A DNA stretch of 64,000 nt from Erythrobasidium yunnanense (GCA_001600175.1 BCJC01000001.1:558001-622000), one strand, 5' to 3'; shown: positions 45,304-57,787, numbered from the stretch's first letter. Translations and numbers: made by a program. The notes: generated by a model not told the origin, from the sequence alone.

Positions 45304-47693
45304 ATGTCATTGTTCGGACTGCTGGCATATAATAAGGGCCTCGCAGCTTCTTCACTTGGCATGACAGCTGGAAAGCAGGATGCGGGCAAAGTTTCAGGGC
45401 CTCCTGTTAGGCCGCCGTATGCTCCAGCTAGTCAAGGCAAGGGGACAACTGGTATACATCCTCGTCCACAGTCACCTCAGAAACGACATCTGCTTCATCG
45501 TCTACGCTTGCGACCTCAGCTTGCTGAAAAGCGCACATTGACGGAAACTATTCTGAAAAGTCCGCATGTACGGAGTGCACCTGCAAGACACGATGCTCGA
45601 GCAGTTGATGAGGCGTATATCCTGGCTTTCAAGTTGGAGGCTCTGCATCAAGCAGACCTAGCTGGTCGGGAAAGGCTGGTACCTTCAGCAGACCCATCAT
45701 TGTTTGATACCGACCGGGAGGCTTTTTCAGCGGTAGTCTCTGAGGCTCCAAGGATGCCTGAATCAAATGAATCGGAGTCTCCGGATCGCTACCCGCGGTA
45801 CAGTCGCTGGGGCAGGAGGCAGAGAAAGGGAATCGATTGCAGCGGAGGTGGACCCGCTGGCGGATAGGATACACACGGCAAGGTCGGTGTCTGGCCGGCT
45901 ACAACTTGGTTCAACGCTCTCCCTTTCGTACGGCCATAACGCATGAAGGTGTTTGGTTGAAAGCACGATGCGGCTGCTGCCTTACGACGATACCAAGGTC
46001 CAAGAAGTCAGCATGCAGGTCATGCAGTCTCAGAGAGAGAAGTCTTCTGATCGTGCAAATCGTCTGGCCTGGCGCCATCCTGGAATCTCCGAGCCCAGAA
46101 AGGCGAGGGATGTGCGGCCGCTTGTGAGCCTGCTCGTGCCCAGACTTAGTATCTAAGGTTGACTGAGTCTGCCACATTACAGATGAGCAACATCGGCATG
46201 AGGTTCAACCAACTTCATCTACACAATAGGCGTCCTCCTCTAATTAATCTCAAGCAGGAGTGTGAAGAGACTCAAGAACTCAACCCAGATACTTTGGACG
46301 CTATGGATGCGGCGCTGAGCAGTATCAAGCGACTGGATGGTGTGGAGAGAGATGGCCACAGGCGCAATCTGCCAGTCTACAGGGAGTCGCTCTTCGATCG
46401 CAAGGATACAGAGTCACGGCAATGGCTTCAAGATCACATAGCCTGGTCTGGAGAGTCACAGAGACGTGGAAGTACGGCATCAAGCGCCTCTGCCACCGAG
46501 CGGCACGAGGTCTGCAGCATCGGGGCGCCATGCGCTCGTCACGCTCGCATGTTGGATAGTCAGCAACGCTCCCGACAACACAGCCGAGGCAGCAAGAGTG
46601 GCACACCAAAGCCGGCTTGGAGAGTGTAGCAAGATATCCAGCTTGCTCAGGATGACTTCTTCCGTAGTATCGACAGTTGCTTTTGTCTACCGTATCCATC
46701 CCAGATCCTGATAGCTTCCTTTGCGAAATCTCAGCTAGTGTGGTGATCCTCTCAGCTGCGCCCCTCGGCGGAAACGTCGTACGGGCTCGACAACGACTGA
46801 AAAGTTTGACTGATCGCATATTACTCTCCTGCAGAATCAGCGCTTGTCGCTCCGACTATACATCTATGCAGTCTCCATACTCTACAGCTACATCAGCAGC
46901 AATGCCGCAGCGAAGCAGCAGTTCACGGCCTTCGAGCAGGATCGGTCAGTCTTGTAGACAGCTGTCATCCGACTCGCTCTCCTCGTCATTCACAAGCGCG
47001 ACAGCCTCTTCATCGGCAACACTTCCTGCTACATATCCTGCACCCATCCACGCTGGAGATGTATCAGCTTCTCTGAAGCGTAAGACCAATGACAAGGCGT
47101 CTCTGCCCTCTGCTCCAGCCATGCCTTCTCTTCCAGCTATCCCTCCTGCGGGCCCCATCACCCGCTTTACCACCCGCCTTCGAGGCTTAAGCAATTCAAG
47201 TAAATATAGCACTTCGCAAGACTATTCGTCCCTCCTTGATACGATGAGCAAGGATGCACCGGTACTGCCCAAGGTACCGAGACGATCAATCTGTCCCAGC
47301 TACCCTGCAATCAGCGACGCATCGAATCGGAGACCATCTGCACATGCATGTTCATTGAACGACACAGACGATGTAATCAAGCCGAGTGTAATCACAAACC
47401 TCGAATTACGCACCGGGAAAATACGAGAAGTACTGGTATACGTACGCGGCCGCAAGCGTCCATACAGTTCTCGAGAGTTCAGAGGCTCCTCTGATCGTCA
47501 TCGATTCAAGGAGCTCATCGAAAGTCTTCTGAACGCTCGCGGCGATCCGTTGGAATCTACATCGATCAAAGTCAAATTCGCCAAGGAGCACATCGCCGTC
47601 CTTGGACGCCGTAGTAAGACAAGAAGGAAAGTCTATCCGACCTTGCTTGGAGACCAGACAGTCTCAATGGGCTACAAAGGGCTGAACAGGTAG
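45304..47693 (+). CDS. Hypothetical Ser/Arg-rich multi-exon protein
   Basis: At least four exon-like open segments on one strand look like one gene, or possibly two. The first starts MSLFGLLAYNKGLAASSLGM. Frame then shifts, by an intron I could not place, into AEVDPLADRIHTARSVSG and MRLLPYDDTKVQEVSMQVM. A clear intron (CTT/GTGAGC to TTACAG/ATG) leads to MSNIGMRFNQLHLHNRRPP. The last exon is Ser/Pro-rich and ends with a more ordered part, VITNLELRTGKIREVLVYVR through KFAKEHIAVLGRR to MGYKGLNR. No domain was recognised. Exon borders near 45730-45840 and 46620-46840 are uncertain. Confidence 0.45.
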
Positions 47694-47824
47694 CGGGAGC
47701 GAGACCCGGCACACTAAATAGTTGGCACCTCCTCTATATGTCACTATTCACCTGTGATGAAAAGCGTTGGATGCATGTTCTGACCTAACAGGTGTCCTGT
47801 TCGAAATCCCTTTTCCATGAGGCG

Positions 47825-48714
47825 ATGCTCGCTAGCAGCTCGACGCAGACAGTGATGCAGCTCATCGTACAGTCAAAGCAGGTAAGAGTCCGACAACAAT
47901 GGCGGAGGAGCCACATCCCATCCCTATTCCTATTTGACGGTCGCAAACGCAAGCCAGTCAGCTGAAGACCTTCGACGCAGCGGCTCCGGCACCAGGATCG
48001 GCAGCAGAGCTATTGGCTCTCAGAAAGGACTGCTGCAAGCTGATTAGCGATATATACAATGAGGGAATTCCACGTGTTCAGAATGCTCAGTTATCGCTGC
48101 AAGCCCTCACAACGTTCAAAACTCATCTGAATGTTCTGGCTAAACGCTTGAATATCATGCCTACACCTGTCGAGCCCACTTTATCACACACTACCCCGCG
48201 TCCGCCTCCTCCAAACGACTACAGCAGGCAATATACAATGCTGCCTACACCTCCATCCTCACCTCCGAAGGATACTGGGCGACCTGTGCCAAATGTTCAG
48301 CAGCCTTTTAGACCAATTATGCCGCGCAGATCAACGACAGGGCCCTACTCTAAAGCTAGAGAGGCTTACAATAATGGGATAAAGACCGGAATCCTCAATA
48401 TGGCAGAACCATCCGGTTTCACTTACGAAGCAGTGAATGGATGGGTAGTAACCTATGGCACGAGAAAACAGCGCAAAGCGCCGTTCAAGTGGTTCTTCCA
48501 CGAAACCGACAAACGCGCCCTTGACGAATGGCGAAGGCGTTTTGAGTTTGCTCGGAGCGAGGACGCACGGAATGGAGGAGACTATGCGAAAAAACTGGTT
48601 GGCGAAGCCTTCTATAGAGCCCATCCCGTGATATATCACAGCGGTAGATATCTTAGGCTGGGACGGTATGAAGATGCCAACTATCCCAACAAGGGCTTCA
48701 CACTTTTCGCGTAG
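47825..48714 (+). CDS. Hypothetical protein with conserved-looking C-terminal domain
   Basis: The start MLASSSTQTVMQLIVQSKQ splices in phase 0 (CAG/GTAAGA to AGTCAG) into LKTFDAAAPAPGSAAELLAL. A helical segment follows (LISDIYNEGIPRVQNAQLSL), then a Pro-rich linker, then an aromatic and charged C-terminal region (VNGWVVTYGTRKQRKAPFKW, YEDANYPNKGFTLFA). That region looks folded and may be a small binding domain. No known family was recognised. It is 131 bases downstream of the previous hypothetical gene on the same strand. Confidence 0.55.
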
Positions 48715-48874
48715 ACGGTGGAAGCTCCACCGACGACGTTCTGTTATGGCGGGCAGATTTTCGGGCTATGAAGCGTTTCCCGATCTTTGATTTCTGTACA
48801 TGCCGTATATTATGCGCTACAGTGGTTTTAATCGCCGTTGATAGAGATCCTCGCTCAAGCAGGACTCCTTAATT

Positions 48875-49650
48875 TTATGCACTCCCTTCATTCTTCTTAG
48901 CGAATGCCTTGAGATCGTCTAGTGAGATGCCAGAAGCCTGAGGGAAAGCGGGATCAGCCAAAAGACTGCGACGTCTCAGGAATGCGAAGCTCACCAAAGT
49001 GTCTCTATGGGTGGCCTCTAGCAGGACCTTCGGCACTACACTGTCTCCTAGCTTGTCTCTAGCCATGAAAGCGTCCTTCCATCGATTGACGCAGAGACAC
49101 CACTTGCATCCTCCCGAAAGACCAGTCTTGCTACCGTCAGGCTGCGGCATGCCGCTTCGCAGATCGTTGCCCTGCTTTGCGCTGAACTCGAGGAATTCGT
49201 CTGTTACCTCGGCTGTTGATGCGGAGGAGCAAGTATGATCAGCACACTTATCAGATAAAGCAGATCGGCAGCAAGCCGACGTGTCTTACTTACCTGCGAG
49301 ATAGTGCTTTCCTCCATCAGAAGGAACAGAGTCGCAGTAGCCATTTCTGAGGTAGCCGGTGATGGGCGAGGTCGAGCACTACAGTAGAAGAAGATCGTCA
49401 TAGTACGATGAACGGATCAGGCCAGACAAAAAGGCAGGAGGGGCAGGTGTAGTGATTGCAGAGTTGTTAGGAGATATCTAGAAGTCAGCAAAGAGCATGA
49501 AAAGCTTGTATCTTGATTGGTGACTGACGATCTGCAATGGACCTCCTAGGACTGTCACAACCGGAGAGTCAGTAGAGCTCCCTTTCGCCGAGCTTTCGTC
49601 TATGAGTATCAGCAGTGCTCACCGTTCAGTCTTTGTGCTAGATTCGACAT
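48875..49650 (-). CDS. DUF2237 family protein
   Basis: Five short exons give a compact protein of the DUF2237 family, found in bacteria and eukaryotes. Exon order: MSNLAQRLN, then VLGGPLQI, then CSTSPITGYLRNGYCDSV continuing PSDGGKHYLA, then AEVTDEFLEFSAKQGNDL with GGCKWCLCVNRWKDAF and VLLEATHRDTL, then ASGISLDDLKAFAKKNEGSA. Phases agree at each junction. The conserved cysteine in the NVLGGPLxxC motif and the WCLC pair are present. A biochemical function is not established. Confidence 0.85.
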
Positions 49651-49950
49651 AATTCGCATGTATTAGTCTTTGTTCAACCATGCGATGTTCACGCCGCTTC
49701 ACCAAGGAAAAGAGTCGCGGATAGTTGAGGGTGTGCATTCAATCCAGCAGAACACAGTCAAGATATGTTCTGATATTCCTGCCCGCAAGATAACCATCGC
49801 TTTGTGCCGGGACGGTTTCGCGCGCATTTGCAGCACAAGAATCACCAGCCTGGCCCGTCTGGCATCGCTTTCCCGACCTCCAATGATGCTACAAACAGTA
49901 ATGATGCACCTAAGACGACACCGCGTCGCCGTACGAGGCTCAGTCAGCGA
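49651..49950 (+). other. Uncertain 5' part of the following membrane-protein gene
   Basis: In the 300 bases before 49951 the same frame as the membrane-protein gene stays open back to about 49804 (HKNHQPGPSGIAFPTSNDAT) without an ATG. An upstream exon with an ATG near 49675-49685 may splice here at a TTTGCAG acceptor, but I could not fix the junction. It also contains the divergent promoter of the DUF2237 gene. Confidence 0.3.
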
Positions 49951-52120
49951 ATGCGAACGAGCAATGAACGCGACGGAGCTACGAACGAGCGCACATGGCT
50001 ACTACGTCCCAGCAGAGATAGAGTCGAGAGCTGGCTTGATGCATGGTGGAAACGCTGGCTGGTCCTTGTCTTGGTTCCAAGCTGCATAGTGAGCTCTTTG
50101 CTGTTCATGGCCCAACCGCGTAGGAACAAAGCTCATGCTTGAACTCCCTTTTCATCCAGGTTTGGTGTGTTGTAGACGACACTTCCAACAGGAGCTGATG
50201 CTAACGATTTGCTGAAGGGTCTGGTGTGCCATTCCATTTCCAGTGTCCGATCCATATGATCCAAATCTACCATGGCCCGAGCCTGGCTGGAATTGGACTT
50301 CTTCCACGCACATATATACAACGCCGCAGTGGCATAGCACTGTCAAGCATACGAATAGCACCATTCCCGAACTGCCTGATGACCTGCCGGTCGATGTCAA
50401 CTTCTGGTTCTTCCTCGGTATCTACTATGGAGCGTATCTGGCAGTCGCATTGGTCTGGATTACATGCCTCTTCAATCTATACAGGTGTAAGTATCTTTGC
50501 GGAGGCCGCTCTATCGACACCGTCTGATGCTATACCTGCTAGTAAACTGGTGGCCTCGTCGTTTAGGCGGTACCATTTCATACATATTCTTCTGGCTCGG
50601 CGCACTTGTTACAGGAGCTGTCATATACTACTACGATATATTCGGCGTCCAAAAGCACAGGAAGCAAAGAACAGGCAAAACGCATGCCGGTGATCCCGTA
50701 GACTGGGAAAGAAAGACTTTCTGGGTCACACTAGCGTTTGCGACGATGGGTATGCCTGCTCTAGTGTGAGTGCAGAGTTTCATGCCGCTAGCATCGGCTG
50801 ATCGTGGAGGCCGCCTACAGCTGCTTCGCCAAGCTGAGACGCGACAGGCGGATGACATACCGTCATTCGCTGACAGAAACACAGAAGACATTCTTGGAAC
50901 GACAGCTAGACCGACGCATGCCAAAGTCATATACTCGCTTCTTATGGTTCATCGCTTGCGTATCCATTGCGCTCTTTGCGGGTCTGACAGGACAGGCATA
51001 CATGTCTGTCTACCTATCAACGCTTCCACACGGAAGTATAGAGAGCGTCGTATACGTGTGGACCTGGTGAGCCTTCCGAGCTCTGCTATTCCGTGAGAAT
51101 GTGTCTGACTTGCCTTTTACAGGGTCATTTCGTGCGGTCTCTTTGGTTCGCTCACTGGTTGGATCTTGGAGAAGAAGGTTGGAAGCCGAGCACTGGATTT
51201 TGTGTTCAGGCTGTATTTCCAGCTCGTCTATGTAAGCGTTGAAATCTGCCTTGATGCCAAGATATGCTGACATGCGTTCGTCAGCACGTCTTCTACGTAG
51301 GCGCAGTATCCGTTCCGATTCTCCTACTATACGCTGACTTGCCTTGACCATACAGCGAACGCTCTTTGCACGCCTGCGCAAAGCCGAGCAATTTCTGTAC
51401 ATTCAAGCTTTATCGTCGATCTGGATAGTCACCTTCTACCCGATATGGATGTCCAGAACTACCTGGAGACTCCTTCAATTCTTGATTGGCTACGACAGGT
51501 CATACACCGAGCATGCAGACTCTATCGCTACAAACCTCTACATCCGGAACCTTAGCGAGAATGTCACTATGGTTGCGTGAGTCTTTCATACCGTCATCCT
51601 AGTGTCGGAGACTGAAGCAGAACCCGGATTGCAGCTTTCTTGGCTGGCTGAGCATACTGCACTTCGGTCCGAACAGAGAGGTCTACCCTTTCTTCGACTT
51701 TTCCGACAAAGACCCGTACAACTACAAGCGTACTGCTATATCGTCTCTGAGTAAGTGCGAAGCTTGTGATTGTTTGAGCCTAGATTAACGTTGGATAACT
51801 GCAGTCATCTGGGTGTTCGAGCTATTCTCCTCTTTCATCGCACGGAGCATATGCGGTCTAGCTTTCAAAATCGATGTTACCAATACGTACGTATCTAGCA
51901 GTCCTCTCTTTTTTCGCACTCTTTCCCAGCTGACACAACGCATTCAGCGGCCTCGATACCCTGCGCGAGTTCCCGGAATTGCTTCCAGCGTGTGAGTGTT
52001 CTCATCAGGTCCAGAGAGAGGCCACGACTGACGCATCGCCCGCGATCTTCAGGCGTCTGGGCTTCAGTGCACGTATGTATGGACATTCTCCTCTTCCTTG
52101 TTACTTATAACTTCCGCTAG
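49951..52120 (+). CDS. Unknown polytopic membrane protein
   Basis: About ten exons encode a protein with some eight to ten hydrophobic helices. The conservative start is MRTSNERDGATNERTWLL. WLDAWWKRWLVLVLVPSCIV is the first helix, and an intron ending CATTTCCAG joins to LSDPYDPNLPWPEPGW. Other spans include FWFFLGIYYGAYLAVALVWI, TISYIFFWLGALVTGAVIYY and FLWFIACVSIALFAGL. Loop motifs look constrained (RRDRRMTYRHSLTETQKTFL, LEKKVGSRALDFVFRLYF, GPNREVYPFFDFSDKDPYNY). It ends LLFLVTYNFR. I recognise no transporter signature. It may belong to a fungal-specific membrane family; the function is unknown. Confidence 0.7.
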
Positions 52121-52262
52121 TAGTTGCATATAGAGCAAGAGCAAGCTGTATTTCCTTGTTGTCGTACAAACTCCTGATGTACTCGTCGTTCTCATGACCT
52201 ATAGTACATTTCATCAACTGGCCTGCAGCCGTGACTTTCTATCCAAGAAGAGCATCTCCTGC

Positions 52263-53104
52263 TTAGGACCCTTGCATGACTGTGTCGCCTGTATGCGAAG
52301 CGGGAGGCTGCGGACTCTGCGCTATGCTAGGTCCAGATGAAGCAGAAGTAGCAGGCATCTGGACAGTCCCGTTCGGACCCGCTGAAGCTGATGATGTTCC
52401 ATTCGCTCGATGTAAGAGTGTTCCCATAGAAGTAGGATCCTGATACAGCGGTTCTGTCGCAGTCGAAGGGACGGGTTGCTCTAGCTCGCCGTTATTCCTC
52501 GCAGCATGATAGCGGTCTTGAAGAATCCTAAGGACAGTGAGCTTCAGCACGAGAGGCTACACTATACATGCCGAGACTTACACTTTCTCCAGCCGCAACC
52601 GCTGTATCTGCCGCTTTGCTTTCAGGATTCGAGCATGTATCTTCTGGTTTTCCTGTTGTGCGCAATCAGTACGTTTGACATTGTTGACTGCGTTATGTCT
52701 TGACATACGTCTTCAATCTCCTTGACCTTTCCGCGAAGCTGCCTGTACTTGGTTGCATACTTGAGCTCGTCTGCGCATCGAGGTGAGCCGCAGCACCTGT
52801 AATCGTGCATATGTATTTCCATACCTGCTTTGCTTGCGACTCCCGGTGCAGGCTGGGATCTGCACATATTCGCAACGCGAAGGGGTAATTGTCTCGGCGT
52901 CAGCAAAAGGTTCGGGAAGCGTTTGGGAGAGTGACCAGAAGGGATGTGAAGGCAGATGTCTTGCTGGTAGAGTTCAAGGCTGGCCTGAAAGCCACGCTGA
53001 AGACTGACTGACCTTTGCTGTTTGCGACCGCCAGCTGCGTAATAGGGTACGACTGGTCCGCCTGCGTTGGAGGATGCTACACTTGGCTGCGGTGACAGAT
53101 TCAT
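52263..53104 (-). CDS. INO80F-like chromatin-remodelling subunit
   Basis: The central basic coiled coil, KYATKYRQLRGKVKEIEDEN continuing QKIHARILKAKRQIQRLRLE, resembles the INO80F/TFPT-type helix (compare human KYxxLxxxxxEIExxN). This suggests a subunit of the INO80 chromatin-remodelling complex. Exon 1 starts MNLSPQPSVASSNAGGPVVP. A rather long intron separates it from DELKYATKYRQ, and short introns split the coiled coil. The C-terminal half is disordered and rich in Thr, Ser, Pro and Gln, ending HTGDTVMQGS. Other bZIP-like coiled-coil proteins remain possible, but the helix pattern supports INO80F. Confidence 0.65.
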
Positions 53105-53298
53105 GCTTGGAGGTGTGAGTCGCGAACGCGGCGAAGTTTAAGAGAGGCTGACGGAAAGAGCACTGATTGTCAACTGTCAGACATGCACGTGCAAAGCATC
53201 CTAAATCCTAGATGTAGGTTGAATTCGGTGTTTGGCGTTGAAGGCTATCATTACTTGACTACTGGATGCTTCTATGCTGGTTGCAACGAGGTTCGCGA

Positions 53299-55899
53299 TC
53301 AAAGTCTGGCCTCGACTTTCCCTGTACTTTGACCCTGCTCGCAGATCCTCCTCATCTCGCGCATGGCTTCTATTAGTGCTATTCTAAACTTTTGCGTGGA
53401 CGTCTCTTTGCTGCTCCATTTGCTTTCCATGCCAAATTTGATGATCTTAAGCCCAGCCAGATCTACAAACACGAGACGTCAGCTTCCACGCAGAGAACCA
53501 CGATTGAGCAGCAAGGACTGACAGTTTATACCGTATCCATCCGGAAGGGGCGCGCCGAAGCCGGTCCCAAAGAACCTGTCGCCTGATGACAGACCAGAAG
53601 TGGAGAGCTTCCAGTCCTGGCTCTTTGCATACAGAGAGTCTTCGAAGAGTTCATGTGATTCTCCCGCTCTGAGATTCAGCTTCAGGCCAAGGAGATGCCG
53701 ATCGAAGCCTTTGCCTGTCGACGCATCGCGGGTGAAGGTGTTATGTGTCGCTATGGCGGCAGACAGTAATTGATAGAGCTCGCTTGGCTGGTAAGAGACG
53801 GTGTCAGATAGTCAATCTCATGCAAAGGAATGGCATTGTCGCACATCCTTGTCTCCTGCTACGACAGCTTCGGTGAACTTCTGACTGTCCGTGCTGTATG
53901 TCCGGATCGTGTCTGTTCGGCCGTGCAGGTAGAGCCGCGTTGAGGCGGTCTCGTATGTTGGCGTTCCTTTCCCATGTAATTTCCGATACGCCAGTTGCAA
54001 CGCCATCTGAATATAACCGTCCGGTGACAGTTTGCCTAGTAGAGATCCATTTTCTCAGCCTATGAGACCGAGTATATGAACGAGAGTAACTCACCGTGTT
54101 TCTTGATCCATTCAGCACCGTAATCGTCGTACCAGAGCATCAACCCTTCGGAATCTTCGACAAGTTCCGTAACCACCTTTTCCGCCTTCTCAATCTCCTC
54201 CACTATCTTCTGGTCCGTGACCCACGTGAGCTTCCGTACATGCTTGTCGGCGATCTCTTCAGCCTGTTGCGAGGGTTTGGCTTGTCCAGGCGTGGAATTT
54301 GCAGTTTTAGGAGGGCCTTTTGGCTTGCCGCTACCCTCTGCTAGCATGTAGTCCACCACAATTGAAGGTATGAGGGCATCGCAAGGTGAATGCTCGCCTA
54401 CCACGGACGCTCTCGAATTAGATTCGACAGAAACGCAAAGCACTTTGTCAAACCACCGGTTATGCCCGTTCAGCCCGGCACATGAGTTCAGAATATGGCT
54501 ATCCAGATCTAGAGACGGATTGTCGTCCGTTTCTTTGCTGGGTGCCAATGGCACAAGCTCGCTTGCACGCGAAGATATATGCGCTGAGTGGTGTATCCGC
54601 GTCCAGTCGTCAATTGCCAACACGAAAAGAGAGTCTTCGATAGCAGACAAGCTTTCTCTGTTGGCCGGAGACAGAGCAAGGAGATGATTGCGCGCCTAAT
54701 GCATATTGCAGAATCAGCGCAATCATAACAGTCGAGTCTATGATGGCGTCTCACCTTCGCCCACGAGTCTCTATCGGCGCCTGTCAACACGCCTATGGGT
54801 AGAGGTGCCTCTGCCTGACTCGCCTTGGCATCTCTGATAATCATCCAGAGCGCAGTCTCAAGAGCATCTTTGCTCTTGGTATTTCCATACTCGTCCCTGA
54901 CAGTCAATAGGAACAGTTGGTCTTTCACGATGATTGTGATGTTGCGGCCAGGATGAGGGTGTGGTGCCCTGACATGCTGATCATTGGGTGTGCCGGGGAT
55001 ACGCGATAGGCCAAAGACGCTGTTCATCAGAACAGGACGCATCCACCTCGCTGTCAGAATAATATGCAGGATAGTCAGGATAAGCAACCACTGACCGGGT
55101 GTACTGGTACATGTCAAACGGACCTGCTCTGCTTGAGTCTGGTATGAGCTCTTGTCTATTTAAGCGTATTATTAGCGAGATCCTCTTGCTGTATAGGAAA
55201 GCACAGATGGCATACCGGTTCAGTCTATCTTGAAAGTCTAGCAGTCGCCAAGCCAAGACTGCCGCCCTCCTCACCTGCCATTCCGTGAACTCTCCTTTCG
55301 CAGGCGTACTATCTGTTACGGATTCCGGTATGTCTTGGTCATGCCGACACAACACCCACCAATTGCTATGGATAGGCAGAGGTAGCCGGGAGGACGTATA
55401 GGCGACTTGGGTCCAGTAATTGTCGTTCAGCCAGTTGTTCGGCGATCTGCGATCAACGTCTACCAGTCTCTCCTGCACAGCTCTCCCCAGACCCATATGC
55501 TTGCCGAAATCATCTGCCAACGCTTTCCGCTTGTCGAGCTCAGCCTGAACCCATTGCTCTGCGTTCTCCCTTATTGAAAGGCGCGCCTCTTCTATCAGTA
55601 TAGGCTTCAATGAATCGATGTATCGGCTCAGTGAGCCTGCCAAGCTAGGGACCGGTAATCTAGGAAGAGACTTTTGATGCACTATGTCGGCCCAGAGTAG
55701 ACATCAATCAGATGATGCGACTGATGTGTAACATTACTAGTAACACACCGAATGTAGAAGCCTGATCTCTTCGCCGGGCATGAAGAGCGAACATGCGTCG
55801 GTGAGATGATGCAGCAGGACCGGCTTTTCCAAGGCAGATTCGGGCAGTAGACGTGCTTCCAGGATTGTGACGAAGGGTTCCTGCGCAACAGGCGAGCAT
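53299..55899 (-). CDS. CAT2: Carnitine O-acetyltransferase
   Basis: It transfers acetyl groups between CoA and carnitine. The N-terminal family signature is LPRLPVPSLAGSLSRYID, followed by WLNDNYWTQVAYTSSRLPLP. The catalytic histidine lies in GEHSPCDALIPSIVVDYML. CoA/carnitine-binding segments include FGKGIIK-like residues and SGDRFFGTGFGAPFPDGYG. The start at 55899 (MLACCAGTLRHNPGSTSTA) gives an Arg-rich, acid-free presequence typical of mitochondria. An internal ATG at 55794 would remove it. The C-terminus VEARL fits a type 1 peroxisomal signal. The two signals match the dual location known for yeast Cat2. About eight introns interrupt the gene. Confidence 0.9.
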
Positions 55900-56835
55900 G
55901 GCCAGCACCGGGCTAGGCTATGACACGGAAAGTCGGAAGGGTCGGCCAGACGAGTCGCAAGAAGCGGTACGCAGTCAGGATCGCGCAGGAGAGGCAGTAG
56001 AAAGTATATCTAGAGGTACGGCATCAGTATCTGTGTATATCGCAGTCTTTGGCAGTGCTTAGTCCGAGTATAAATTGCAGAATTTCGAGCTTTCGCAGGT
56101 TGGCTTCTCACCTTACAGCGACATTCAACACTCTGAGCAGCTCGATCTATACGCTGTGCAGCCTTTCGTACAGTCGCTCAGAGCATACACAAATGGCCAA
56201 GTTAATCACCCAAAAGACGCTTCGCTGCTTGACTGCAGGCTTAGGAATACCACCGTCCAGGGCTTCATATTGGACCGCACATACTGCATCCACACCTTCT
56301 ACACATGTATATCAATCATCTGGCGAAACCTTGTTGTTGGGCGCGTTGATACTGCAAATGAACAGCTTTTTCACAAAAATTTCCCTAGCTCGCCAAAGTC
56401 TTATCAGAGCAGCACAAGCGCGCGTCTGCAGGGCTACATCCTCTTTTCCTTCTCCTGGTAACGCTCTCCTTCCTTTCCTTCCGAGGCTTGCCCGCTGCGT
56501 AGGTCTTGTCGGCCAGCGTCTCAGCTCTGCCACCCTCGGGACTCCATACTGCCAACAGTGAACCCTCGTAAGTATGATCTGCTGCACGTTTGATACCCCA
56601 AATGAATTGCCTTTCAATGACATAGGTGTCCGATTGCAAGGGGATCGCGGACGAGCGCCTTTCGTTGATGCAAAAAACAAGCAGATGCCAAGATATTGAT
56701 GGAACCAAGGGAGCCAACCTATAATATTGCCTCCATGCTCGTCACCTCTCTTGGTTCCTGTCTCGTCAAGTAAGCTAGCTACGATTCAAAGATCAGCTCA
56801 AATTACACAAGATACATACATATCTCTGAATCACC
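55900..56835. other. Intergenic region before the tandem small-protein cluster
   Basis: About 930 bases contain two overlapping open frames on the plus strand (to 56461 and 56561). They lack an ATG-headed, protein-like start and show no intron or domain, so I do not call a gene. A TATA-like box, TATAATA, lies at 56720-56726, 110 bases before the first cluster member. Confidence 0.4.
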
Positions 56836-57480
56836 ATGAGCAACCGCAAATACCTGTCTCGTCTAGCTGCCGCTGTCCTAAGGCGGTGCAGCGACAGCTC
56901 CTTTAGCAACAACTGTACCTGGGCCGGCCCCAGCGTCTCTGACTACAACGGGTGAGTGGGTTTCACCTTGCCCGTATACCAGCACCGAGGCAGCTCCTGT
57001 CTAGGCTACATACCCACTGCTAGCCCTGACTCCACTCGGCAGACCTCTCTATCAAGAAGGGCAACCTCTTTATCTTCGCGTTCGAGGTCTATCAATGTGC
57101 AACAAGGCATCTATGCTTCAAAGGCCGAGATCGCGAGCCCTCCGGTGATCTCTGTAGAAATGACACCGCAGCGTAAAGCCAGCCAAAGTAGCGCTACGCC
57201 TCCCAAGAAGCGATCTGATTCAGTTACATTCTCCGACCCTTTAAATTCAGACAACGCTACCCTGCTATCTCGTGACACCTGCCCGCCGGCAGGCCGTTGT
57301 GGCCCTGGATATTCTCACTCGAAGCTTAGCTACAGGTGTCTTTCTGACAAGGAGTGGGCACACGAACGAACAGTCGGAATAGCTGTGGGCGGAGCGTTTG
57401 CCGGAGTAATCGGCGTACCAGTTCTGGCTGGAGCCGCCTATATGGGCTATAGATGCGTGAAGCCAAGAAGAGGCTACTAG
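56836..57480 (+). pseudogene. Cluster copy 1: small single-pass secretory-pathway protein
   Basis: Exon 1 starts MSNRKYLSRLAAAVL, matching copies 3 and 4. After that point the similarity to the copies (GGAATAPLATT) continues in another frame, so the signal peptide appears interrupted by a small deletion. The phase-1 intron is at the same place as in copy 3. Exon 2 is long and open: SPPVISVEMTPQRKASQS, KKRSDSVTFSDPL, DTCPPAGRCGPGYSHSK, a transmembrane helix (GVIGVPVLAGAAYMGY) and the basic end RCVKPRRGY. It may be a recent pseudogene or use a different first exon. No database family is known to me. Confidence 0.55.
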
Positions 57481-57787
57481 GTGAATTATACGGATTTCAG
57501 ATCCTGTAACGATCTATCCGCAGTTCCCGTCTGCAACGATTTCTAACGACTTAACATGCATCAGCGCCATATTGCTATACGCAGCCAACTTAGGCCGAAA
57601 GCGTCGCTCGCGCACTAGTATTAACTACGGCCCAAGAAGCGTTCTCGCTTGCATGTTAATCACTAATCTTCCAACCTCCTCACAAACTTCAAGGTCATAG
57701 CTCCCTACAAATGTTAAGTTATCTGGCGTCCGGCTGTGGTTCTGCTCTGCCTACATCGCAGGTGACGCGAATAGCTTCCGATCCTCA

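Noticed and set aside
45767-45945. Separate gene starting at an ATG in the middle of the Ser/Arg-rich gene
   Set aside because: The frame is short and runs into exon-like sequence that is better explained as part of the larger gene.
47790-47815. tRNA-like B box (gttcgaaatcc)
   Set aside because: The spacing does not match the B-box consensus and no A box or cloverleaf pairing is visible.
56049-56561. Open frame of 170 codons before the small-protein cluster
   Set aside because: It begins without an ATG, overlaps another equally long frame, and shows no domain, intron or similarity to the cluster copies.
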